Positions 24,101 to 31,698 of a DNA stretch of 64,000 nucleotides are shown one piece after another. The notes below the pieces were generated by a model, which was given only the letters and a program-made list of their open reading frames with translations, was not told where the DNA came from and searched no databases. The stretch is from Liolophura sinensis (taxonomy: Eukaryota > Mollusca > Polyplacophora > Chitonida > Chitonidae): contig NC_088301.1 of assembly GCF_032854445.1 (NCBI RefSeq), positions 4,203,703-4,267,702 on the forward strand, written 5' to 3'. The position numbers and the translations under genes are program-made. Position 1 is the stretch's first letter. Every line of letters starts with the position of its first letter.

Positions 24101-27100
24101 CTTTTCGCATTTTGTAAGGCGTTTATTCAAGCATATTCTGAAAGTATCATTGTGCGTACACTGATAAAGTTACGCTTTTTGTGATGCCTTGAAGTTAACC
24201 AATCCCACTAAAGTAATTTTGTCTCCAAAGTCAACCTAATGTGCTGAAAGTAGCTCTTTCATATGGGAAAAGGCTTAGGAGTTAGGGTAACCTCTTTTTA
24301 ACATACTTAAGATATGCCTTCCAATTTAATGAGCTGATTTTATCTATTGATTTCAGCTACATGAAAACTGGAAGTTCCACAAGCCTCGGATAGCATCCTA
24401 TTGGCTGGTGAAGTTAGACTCCATTAAGAGAAGGAAGGTAAGTCTGTGTGTATGTTCTAATACGGGAGAAGGATTAACTGCCTTGCCTTCTCCACAAGTC
24501 ACTATGTGTATGTCTATAGCTGTGTGTATTATCTTTGAGTCTTTTGCTTCCCACAGTGTAGGATATATTCTGTTGCATAGCAGATTATCAGTTAATCAGC
24601 AAAAGCTATCGGCAGCAATATCCCTTTGTATGTGTACTCTCTTTTTTATTTCCTGTATCTCTGAAGTAAATAATAACAGGTTTTATTGTTATATGGCATT
24701 GTTCATTGATTTCTCAGTGTGTACGGGAACTTTTTTTGCGTTGAAAATCTACAAAATTAAATCCCTTCACTTTTAATAAAGTATTAAATCTCTTGACATC
24801 TCAACCACCAGAGCAGAGGCCTATTGAAAACATGTCATTTTGCTTCAAAAATTATGCATCTTTTTAGGATATTTAAATTTTGGGGTTTTCATGTCAACAA
24901 TATTTGAAGAAATAATTTTCTTAGGGTTTGATATAGGACAAACCTTTGTATTTTCATTCATTCACACCAAACCTGATGGCATTGTCTGTTATTCACTCTT
25001 CCATGGCGAAGGTATTTTCTGATTCAAAGACTATATTTGTGGTAATAAACAGTATGGCAGTATAAGTGTTATCCACCATTGTTGTATATATATGACAACA
25101 CATCATTATAAAAAGACGTTACCATGTTGTATTGCTTAGAAACTTGGTGTCTGGCATGGATTGAATTAATGTCAAACTAAACGGTAACGGTGTCATTTCT
25201 TTGGCCCCTTTGACAGGTGATTGATATTGTGCGGTCTAATGTCCGTGCTGTCATACAGAAAGTGTGGAAACTGGGTGATATTGACAACTTGCGACTGATG
25301 CGAGTGATCAATCGAGTGTTCAATAGATTGTTATGGAGCCATGGCCAGGGCCTCTGGAACTGTTTCTCACCTTCAGGGTAAGGTCAAATGTCTGACTGTT
25401 AATGAGGAAATCTCTTTATGTCTCTTCACATCCAAATAAGACATGGCAGTATTAAAACCATGAGCTTTGCTGTTAAATTAAAGTTCATAGTGCTTGAAAT
25501 GTGAAAGTTGATTTTTGAAGTGTGTGGGTCAAATGCTCAACTGTGGGACCTTGACGTCATTTAATTGACGTCAAATGTTTCTTTGTCAGCAGTTCACAAT
25601 GATGTCACATTAAAGACAGTACAATATAACATTTGAAACTGAAACCTTGTAACATTGTAGAATGTCTGAAGGTTCTGCCTTACACTAGCACTACCTCATG
25701 GGATTGAAAACTTTGCTGCCTTGCCATTAATACTGAATTCAAATAAAAATTTGCAGAACTTTTCTTAACCCATTTTTCTTCTGCCGTCAAACAGGAATTC
25801 GTGGGAGACAATCTTCAGCAAAAGCTCTGACACTATCTCAGCCACAGAGATGAACTGTTGTCGGCGTATAGTGCAGCTGTGTCGCGACTGTTTGCTGATT
25901 GTCTATCAGTTTGCCGCTGAGGCTAAGACAGGGGCCAGCGTACAGGGTGGGGAAGTTCACCAGTCAGGCACCAGCGTACAGAGAAAACTGTAAGATATCC
26001 CAGCATGTGTCACACATTCCCTGTAGAGAATGCTGCACTGCACTACCTGCTGCTGGTGAAGATGTGCTCATGTATTCATGTGTCTCATATCCGTAGTGTA
26101 GACTTCATGCCTTCACTCACTACATCTGTTTTCACTTGGAGTTTGCCCAGAATCCCCTGAAGACACTGATCCACACAATGCGTTAGGCTTTGAGAGTCAA
26201 GAATTCAGAGTTTTAAGAATTTTTAGTTGGATCCTGTAAAATTAACTGTGTGTTATTTTCATGTTCACACCACCGACACAAGCCTTTATCACTAGGTTTA
26301 TAAATCAGATGAATTGGCTGGCTATTTTATGTTCTATCATTTTAGAAAAACATGTGTTAATTTGTGTTGATTTTGGATGCCTTGTCGGAGATATTTACCT
26401 TGTTTACTTTCCATACACAATGTGTTTGAATCTGAAATATTTTTTTTACATCCTGGTATGACTGTTGCAGATCATCTTCAGATGTAAATGACATGTTTAA
26501 ACATGCACATTTTATCTAGAGGTGAAATATTAATGTCACAGCGTAAGTATTTCAGAGTGTATTGAGGCGTGAGTGATTCAAGGACACATGTACACATTTT
26601 ATTTGAGGTGAAGTATTCACATTCCAGGCTGAAAGTTCCACTTTGTGATTAGATACACATGGCACACACACATTGTGTCTAGATGTGAATCACATTGGTA
26701 CACATGCACTTTGTGTTTACATGTGAATCACACAGGTACATGTACACATTGTGTTTACATGTGAATCACATAGAGAGATGATAAAGTTAAGGAGTGTGTG
26801 TGTGTGAAGAGATGAAAGATTACACTGACCTAACAAAAGTATTCAAGTCCATTTAACACTGCAATGCATACTTTGTTTTATACCAAGCAACGAAACCTGT
26901 CCATGGGGAACAACATGCAATAGTGTGCCCAGCATTGTTCAAAAGGTTAGCCTGTGAATGACACCCGCCTGAGAATGATACAAAGCGTGGGTTGAAATGC
27001 ATTATTGACATGAACTATTGAGTATAGTGATGCAAGGTACGCTTTGAAGTGAATTAATGTAAGGTTGAGAATGAGGACAAGTACAAATGCATGATGGGAA

Positions 27101-27757
27101 GAAAAATGAATCAATGTAAGGCTGACAATGCCGCATAGTGCAGCTCTGAGCTATGTATGGTGTCACTGTGTTCTACAGTGATTCTGATGATTTTTGCCAG
27201 TTCAAGCATGTCCCGACAGTTAGCAGAGAATGGATGGAAGAGACAATAGTCCTTTTACAGCAAAAACAGGTCTTTCAAATTGGAACAAAATATGTTTTAC
27301 CTGTTCTAGCAGTTGAACAAGAGTTTGGCACAGTCATTTTGTCAGATAACCAGAAATTATAGAACCAGTGGAGCATCTAAAGTGAGTAATAATACCCACC
27401 TCCCCCGTCTCTTTCCCCGCCCCCCCCCCCCCCCCCCCCCCAACTCCCACCACACACAGAGATGTAGAGGCCATTCACATTCTTTCTTAATAAACAAGAG
27501 TGTACCATTTTTTCGTTTGTAAATATTGTCCATGTTTGCTTGGGAAGCTGTGTTGAATGAGTAAGGTTTTTGCACATGGCTGTAGGATGTAAATAAGAAT
27601 TCATCTTGTGTTCCTACTCTTCGACTGTTGTTTGCGGTGTTGTAGGTTAAGTGGTGATGGTGAGGGTGTGGGCTCAAACTGGAACAGGAATCGAGCTGTG
27701 GGGCAGAGGGTCGCTCAACTCTACCACACCCGGGCAGAGTCCTTAGGCACCTCCTGA
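6163..27757 (+). CDS. TTLL7: tubulin polyglutamylase TTLL7, 17 coding exons
   Basis: TTLL7 adds glutamate side chains to tubulin C-terminal tails, preferring beta-tubulin in vertebrates, and acts on microtubules. Coding exons: 6163-6262, 7144-7344, 8483-8540, 8981-9112, 10276-10434, 10760-10976, 11516-11839, 12128-12222, 12554-12701, 12846-13058, 20152-20235, 20769-21089, 22322-22444, 24357-24437, 25217-25377, 25795-25989 and 27646-27757. All junctions are GT-AG and phases match throughout, giving 2724 nt (907 residues), close to the ~890 residues of vertebrate TTLL7. The ligase core, basic microtubule-binding segment and TTLL7-type C-terminal domain occur in order. The first in-frame ATG after a stop is 6163; ATG 6193 has an equally good context and would remove ten residues. 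Introns are unusually rich in minisatellites. Choice of TTLL7 over TTLL6 or TTLL13 rests on the C-terminal region. Confidence 0.93.
6488..6580 (-). mobile_element. SINE family A fragment in TTLL7 intron 1
   Basis: Diverged match to the 3' part of the full SINE at 60967-61227, in the opposite orientation ('tattttacgccgtaatcaag', 'catactagccagcattatgg'). Lacks the tRNA-like head. Confidence 0.6.
7848..8440. repeat. 57 bp minisatellite, TTLL7 intron 2
   Basis: About ten copies of a 57 bp unit containing 'ttgacttttctcatctgtgt' and 'cacttggattat'. Late copies are spaced exactly 57 bp (8166, 8223, 8280). Because 57 is a multiple of three, the array holds a long but meaningless open frame. It ends about 40 bp before the exon 3 acceptor. 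Confidence 0.85.
10276..12222 (+). CDS. TTLL7: TTLL7 exons 5-8: ATP-grasp catalytic core
   Basis: Residues about 164-428. Exon 5 ends in the nucleotide-binding loop KPPNGSQGHG (208-217). Exon 6 has YIVQEYIDKP and KFDLRIYVLVTSCDP (Asp251, Arg253). Exon 7 has MHLTNYSINKHN (294-305), HVLHAYRMCRPG and EVLGFDVIIDRKLRPWLLE (379-397). Exon 8 starts with INRSPSFGTD. Glu397 and Asn399 match the metal-binding pair of TTLL enzymes, and Asp384 sits at the position of the other conserved acidic residue. No key residue is missing, so the enzyme should be active. Intron 6 contains a SINE-like copy (11101-11390). Confidence 0.95.
11101..11390 (+). mobile_element. SINE family B copy in TTLL7 intron 6
   Basis: Ends in the family B tail (cgttgtcatatga ... 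gtaaaaccccaagcac) and shares 'gtataatgtgactg' with the copy near 61.7 kb. Diverged; 5' head not recognisable. Confidence 0.6.
12554..20235 (+). CDS. TTLL7: TTLL7 exons 9-11: basic microtubule-binding region
   Basis: Exon 9 (12554-12701) begins with the basic PTDKKRNLARQKAEAQKRLL segment and continues as a Lys/Arg/Glu-rich helix ending EKRKEEL. This corresponds to the cationic microtubule-binding domain that distinguishes the autonomous polyglutamylases. Exon 10 (12846-13058) has FRRIFPTAD and TSFQTFLSSRAASMQREIE, matching the next conserved TTLL7 block. Exon 11 (20152-20235) is short and acidic (VLDMLAECQTDDEK). Between exons 10 and 11 lies a 7.1 kb intron that is almost wholly a 62 bp minisatellite, starting at the exon 10 donor. 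Confidence 0.9.
13059..18115. repeat. 62 bp minisatellite, TTLL7 intron 10, first block
   Basis: About 81 tandem copies of a 62 bp unit with core 'gacaggtgacagagagggaa' and 'tatcatcacctgtagctacg'. The array begins at the exon 10 donor. The exon ends CTACGG followed by gtgagc, and later units repeat CTACGG plus gtgagt, gtgagc or the variant gagagt. A block of about 33-34 units (2.05-2.1 kb) is itself duplicated: for example the rare variants at about 13891 and 15844 recur at about 16000 and 17891. A 7-unit (434 bp) sub-block also repeats (14171 and 14605). Confidence 0.95.
18120..18482 (-). mobile_element. SINE family B, near full-length, inside the 62 bp array
   Basis: Inserted on the minus strand. 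Read on that strand it starts with a tRNA-like head (ATAGCACAGTCGGTAGAGCG as box A, GGATCAATCC as box B), has a ~250 bp body, and ends in 'cgttaaaccccaagcactca' with a short CACT-rich tail. The array resumes on both sides with 'ggaatgatagtga', which could be a target duplication or simply the repeat unit. A close relative sits at 23386-23745. Confidence 0.85.
18483..19690. repeat. 62 bp minisatellite, TTLL7 intron 10, second block
   Basis: About 19 further copies of the same 62 bp unit after the SINE, more variable than the first block, ending about 460 bp before exon 11. The remaining intron to 20151 is unique and rich in 'tggta' motifs. Confidence 0.93.
20769..21089 (+). CDS. TTLL7: TTLL7 exon 12: acidic tract and Ser/Arg-rich linker
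   Basis: A 107-codon exon in phase 0 at both ends. Near its start is an almost pure Asp/Glu run (residues about 594-605 of the model), encoded by repeated GAT/GAC codons. It is followed by a Pro/Ser/Arg/Gln-rich, probably disordered stretch with SRSRSVGRVSK-like composition. Vertebrate TTLL7 has an acidic and serine-rich linker at the same place, so position and composition agree although the sequence does not align closely. The GAT trinucleotide run is a likely site of length polymorphism. Confidence 0.85.
21350..22320. repeat. ~42 bp minisatellite, TTLL7 intron 12
   Basis: About 22 copies of a 41-45 bp unit ('gtagccagccagatacacat' ... 'ggagtgttgttttct'). The last partial unit runs straight into the exon 13 acceptor: 'tggagtgttgtctgtatgcag' is followed by the coding GAGGAC. 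Each unit contains a pyrimidine run followed by TAG (gttttctgtag), so the array repeats an acceptor-like motif. Confidence 0.92.
22322..27757 (+). CDS. TTLL7: TTLL7 exons 13-17: conserved C-terminal domain
   Basis: Exon 13 (22322-22444) has LNDMRIKFPGKNDSEAEW. Exon 14 (24357-24437) has ENWKFHKPRIASYWLVKLDS. Exon 15 (25217-25377) contains INRVFNRLLWSHGQGLWNC. Exon 16 (25795-25989) contains SWETIFSKS and then a Cys-rich helix. These blocks are specific to TTLL7 among the family. Exon 16 can end at a donor at 25990 (CT|gtaaga), joining in phase to exon 17, which reads LSGDGEGVGSNWNRNRAVG and stops at 27755-27757, resembling the vertebrate LSGxGxxWGNSR tail. If the donor is skipped, the frame stops at once (TAA 25991-25993), giving a C-terminus about 36 residues shorter. 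Confidence 0.88.
22455..22560 (-). mobile_element. SINE family A fragment in TTLL7 intron 13
   Basis: 'gaggaagccagtataagctg' and 'actcacagagaccacattg' match the head-proximal part of the full family A element at 60967-61227, in antisense. Only the head side is present. Confidence 0.6.
22715..23380. repeat. 25-27 bp minisatellite, TTLL7 intron 13
   Basis: About 25 copies of a unit of the form 'ggtaatag(g/a)aggaataggg' plus 'tcagtgct' or 'ctagcact'. Spacing is 27 bp early and about 25 bp later. It is interrupted by the SINE at 23386-23745 and then continues. Long open frames here are products of the repeat. Confidence 0.9.
23386..23745 (-). mobile_element. SINE family B, near full-length, inside the 25-27 bp array
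   Basis: Very close to the copy at 18120-18482 and in the same orientation, with the same tRNA-like head (GATAGCACAGTTGGTAGAGC) and tail. Flanked by 'gctggtaatagga' on both sides, which fits a 13 bp target duplication but is also part of the array unit. Insertion of the same family, same orientation, into two arrays of one gene is notable. Confidence 0.87.
23746..23905. repeat. 25-27 bp minisatellite, continuation
   Basis: Six or so further units ('gtgggtaacaggaggaatag') after the SINE. Confidence 0.85.
24082..24293. mobile_element. MITE-like element, copy 2, in TTLL7 intron 13
   Basis: Ends in imperfect inverted repeats: left 'gttaccgtaattcttcattc', and right, reverse-complemented, 'ggttaccctaactcctaagc'. 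Internal sequence matches 124-347 ('tttattcaagcatattct', 'aattttgtctccaaagtcaa', 'tagctctttcat'). Lies 63 bp upstream of exon 14. Confidence 0.6.
26560..26775. repeat. short degenerate tandem repeat, TTLL7 intron 16
   Basis: Three to four imperfect copies of a ~43 bp unit with 'cacattgtgtttacatgtga' and 'atcacacaggtacatg'. Confidence 0.55.
27179..27362 (+). CDS. possible alternative TTLL7 terminal exon
   Basis: A pyrimidine-rich acceptor (tgtgttctacag) at 27178 precedes an open frame that joins exon 16 in the correct phase (phase 2). It codes for about 60 residues, including FKHVPTVSREWMEETIVLLQ, before a TAG at about 27360. It would replace the exon 17 tail. Composition looks protein-like, but I recognise no homologue, and a chance frame in an intron is quite possible. 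Confidence 0.22.
27420..27441. repeat. C22 homopolymer, TTLL7 intron 16
   Basis: Twenty-two consecutive C on the + strand, about 200 bp before exon 17. Length is probably approximate, since such runs are often misread. Confidence 0.85.
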
Positions 27758-28097
27758 CCTGTCTGCAGGGTCAAGTCCACAAGGTCATAGTCTCACCATC
27801 AAAGTCCAAGTCAAGGCTCAGCTATCAAGGTCATGATGCAACTTTCAGGGTCAAAGACTAGCTTTCAAATAACACGGCCACCTCTCACTGTCATAATTAG
27901 TTGCCACAGTCTCCTTCTTAGTTACTGCTAGACTAGAACATATGATACAGTCTGCACTGTCTGCAAAACTATGTTCTGCTATTGTGCTGTCCTCTCAGGC
28001 TGTTGTATAAAAACAGCACAGTGAGTTTGCTGTATTGGCTACATACATAGGTGGATATGAAATCCCATTTTCCTGTGCATGAAGTAATATGAAAATG

Positions 28098-28345
28098 TCA
28101 CATCCAGCTTGCATGTAGGAATGGACATCACATCCAGCTTGCATTTAGGAATGGACATCACATCCAGCTTGCATGTAGGAATGGACATCACATCCAGCTT
28201 GCATGTAGGAATGGACATCACATCCAGCTTGCATGTAGGAATGGACATCACATCCAGCTTGCATGTAGGAATGGACATCACATCCAGCTTACATGTAGGA
28301 ATGGACATCACATCCAGCTTGCATGTAGGAGTGGACACCCCATCA
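28098..28345. repeat. 30 bp minisatellite downstream of TTLL7
   Basis: Eight near-identical copies of a 30 bp unit, 'catcacatccagcttgcatg' plus 'taggaatgga', starting about 340 bp after the TTLL7 stop, probably within its 3' UTR or just beyond. Homogeneity suggests recent expansion. The 30 bp period opens frames on both strands, which I do not regard as genes. Confidence 0.92.
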
Positions 28346-28855
28346 GGCTTACGTGTAGTAATGCACTTGTCACGTCTAGCTTACATGTAGTAATGCACAT
28401 GTCACATCTAGCTTACATGTAGAAATGGACATGTCACATACAGCTTACATGTAGTAATGGACATGTCACACCAAACCTATATGTAGTAATGGACGTCACA
28501 ATCAGCATACATGTAATAATTGACATGTCATGCCCAGCCTATATGTAGTAATGGACATGTCACAAACAGCATACATGTAGTAATGGACATTTGACGACCA
28601 GCCTATATGTAGTAATGGACATGTCACACCCAGCCTACATGTAGAAATGGACAAGCCACACCCTGCCTATGTGTAGTAATGCACATCACTCCCTGCCTAC
28701 ATGTAGAAATGCACGTCACGCCCTGCCTACATGTAGAAATGCACGTCACGCCCTGCCTACATGTAGAAATGTACGTCACACCCTGTCTACATATAGTAAT
28801 GGACATGTCACACCCTGCCTACATGTAGAAATGGACAAGCCACACTCAGTGTTAC
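28346..28855. repeat. degenerate continuation of the 30 bp array
   Basis: About 15 diverged units of 30-33 bp ('agcttacatgtagtaatg', 'ccctgcctacatgtagaaat'). The variants cluster locally, so the array was extended in sub-blocks. Confidence 0.85.
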
Positions 28856-28859
28856 TATA

Positions 28860-30990
28860 TTAATGGGCATAGTTATTTATGATGCTCTTGAAGTCGAGCA
28901 CTAGGTTTGACTATTCATGTTATAAAGCACATGCCCTATAATGTAAACTGCTGCTGCAACTACCATTGTGTGAGAGTATTGATAGTTTTGGGGCAGAAAT
29001 CTGTTGATTAATTGATTTAAAGGTTACTTTGTTGATGAATTTTTTTCCTTTCATGAAAACAAAGTTCCAAAGACGATGTCAAAAAGCATTTCTAGTTGCT
29101 TTGTAACTGAGGTGAGCTGTTATGATTTGTAGTGAGCAGATGTCATAGTTGTTATCTTCATGAAGCACCTGATAGTCATCAAAGGTTAAAATTCTTTTAC
29201 CTTGTTGAAACTTTTGTAGGTGCTATAAGCAGTGGTAAGATTATTTTGTGGTTGTGTATTTTTTCTTTCGGATTTATTTATTATTTTTTTCCCCTGATTG
29301 ATGAGTTGTGAGACTATTCAATACTGTGTTAAAATGGATTGTCAGAAATCTGGAATTGTTCCATTTTGAGGACAATGGTTCATATTTATTATGTTAACTG
29401 GAGTCAGGCTGTTGTTTTTTTTTTTTTTTTTACTCATGCATGTATGTATGAATACTTAATGTTATTTTAAACTATTTTATAACTCCATAACTGTAATTTA
29501 TAGGAAGCTTGGCAATGACTCCATTTCTTAATACATATAGCTATATTTTCCACTGTTGAACTTGGTTTACTTCTTAAAATTTTAAAAGTTGTGTATATTT
29601 GTATACATGTAAGTTTTACTATATATATTCTTTACTATATGAAGTTATTCTTATTCAAATATTTATTTACATGACTGTGATATTAATTGATGACTATGTT
29701 ATTCTATTTATGTACATAGCCATGTATTGGTTACATTTGTATCATTTAGTACATACATTTTAAATTCCTCATTGACTTACTACATATTATGGCAAATTTT
29801 GGTAAATACACTTTCTGTGTAAATTTGACATCACTCATGTATCGAGTTACAAAGTAGCCTATATTTTTCATAGAAATTCCTGCAGATTGAGTGATATGTT
29901 CATAAAAGGGAACAGTTGTATCCGTAATGGACGTCAGTGATAGAGAACTACAGTATAATGTGGTCACCTTAAAACTCCAGGAATGACTGATTCATGTTGC
30001 CAAATATATAGATATTGTAATTCTCTCTGTTTAGAAATTACCTTTTCTCCGGTTTGAATTTATAAATCTCTTAATGACAAATCAAAAAAATCGTTTTTTT
30101 TTCAATGGCTCAATAGGACTACACTCAATAGATAGCAGGAGACAAAAACCTGTCATTAGAAACAAGTTGTATCATGTGGTTATAGACCCCATTTGGATGA
30201 CAACGATTCTCTACCACCCCTAACCATTCTTGACATGATTACTTCTTGATTCTCACTATCCTCCACCCCCACCCACCCACCCCCCATCCTTCCCGTTTAC
30301 ATTTACGTAAAATACAATTTCTCATGTAGGTCACAGAAGACATTTACGTACAGTAGGATATCTGATTTAGGTCACAATAAATATTTACATAAAATATAAT
30401 TTCTGATGCAGGTCGCCCTAGACATTTACATTAAATACGACTTCTTTTGCAGGCTACAATAAACTATTAGCTAAATTACAATAATGATATAGGTCACTGA
30501 AGGCCTTTGCGTAAAATACGATTTCTGATGTAGGTCACAGTAGATATTTTCTTGGGATATAGGCCTAGTAATTAGTTCAGTTATCCTACATCCCAGACAA
30601 GATTTACATCTGTAGGTTAAAAGTCTACATATGGGAGATCCGCCCAGAGGAACTGGTCCATGTTATCTGCTAGAAAGATCTGTGCTCCAGAACTAAGTTT
30701 GGACATAAATGGTTATACTGCTGTTTTCACCAAATAAAACCATTTTACTTTATAACCAAAGCTTCCGTATTTATATCTTGAGTTTGAGGATTTCCAATGC
30801 TTACAATTTATCTCTGTGGAGGCCAGGAGCGGCCTTAACCCCTCCAACATATATATCCCCAAGTTGGGAACAGCGAAACTCGAACGACACAGTAAGTAAA
30901 ACGCGACATACTGTTTATGTCGAGAATGGAACCAAAATGAGAGATTTCATCGAGGACGCTAGATTCAGACGTCTACCGAGATGCATGTAT
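28860..30990. other. AT-rich tract after TTLL7, no gene seen
   Basis: Probably 3' UTR at first, then intergenic. A run of T lies near 29417-29434. No clear AATAAA occurs close to the stop; the first obvious ones are near 30376 and 30734. Around 30310-30560 there are loose ~60 bp repeats with 'aaatacgatttctgatgtag'. Confidence 0.5.
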
Positions 30991-31010
30991 GACGAGATTC
31001 TCGGCTTAAT

Positions 31011-31165
31011 GTCGTGGGAATCACGTGAGAATGCCGCGTTGTTATTCAAATCTGCACTGAAAGTCGTTGGAATCTCGTCAATGTCACGTTGTTGTCCTTA
31101 TCTTGACTGAATGTCCTTGGGATCTCGTCAGAATGTCGCGTTGTTCTAATCTGGACGGAATGTCG
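31011..31165. repeat. ~51 bp tandem repeat, three copies
   Basis: Three diverged copies starting 31011, 31063 and 31113, sharing 'gtc(g/c)ttgg(a/g)atctcgtca' and 'cgcgttgtt'. Confidence 0.65.
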
Positions 31166-31698
31166 ATTAAATATAAATGTTCCTGGTTTGGGGCAAATGT
31201 GTGACAGTATCTGACCTCTGTAGATGAGAGTCTGAGAACTGCATAAATCAGCCTGATCATTGTCACACAATGGAAAGAGTGGCTTCCTTGTATAGGTATC
31301 GAATTGCGGAGTGGTTATAACATGTCCAAAGGGCCCTGCGCCTCATCCCCTCAGGCAGATGTCAGGTCTGCTCAATTAAGAAACCACGAGTCCGAATATG
31401 AAGAGCAGCTTATGTGCATGCTCTCATCCTCTACCAAATCCGCAGGGATTGCAAGCTCTCTTTGTATATAGTAAAGCCCTACACAAAATCCCCTTCTCCG
31501 AAACCGTTTCCAGGCTTTGTGCAAGGTTTTTTTTTGTTTTATTATTTATATTTTTTACTTGCTCAGAAGCTTGAATATGAAAATTTTCGTGACCGTAAAT
31601 TTACCCATAAAGACGCAAACATATCTTAATAATTTGGTACCAGTAATTACAGTTATCTTGGTTAAAAGAAACACAGAAGTGTCGCTGATGTGTCAAAG

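Noticed and set aside
28039-28390. Open frames on both strands over the 30 bp array
   Set aside because: Period divisible by three keeps all frames open; peptides are simple repeats of the unit.
28098-28855. CRISPR-like array
   Set aside because: No unique spacers between repeats; a plain minisatellite in a eukaryotic genome.
30709-31110. 133-codon + strand frame with a good donor-like gtaagt near 30892
   Set aside because: Part overlaps a ~51 bp tandem repeat; no acceptor or partner exon found and the peptide is unfamiliar.
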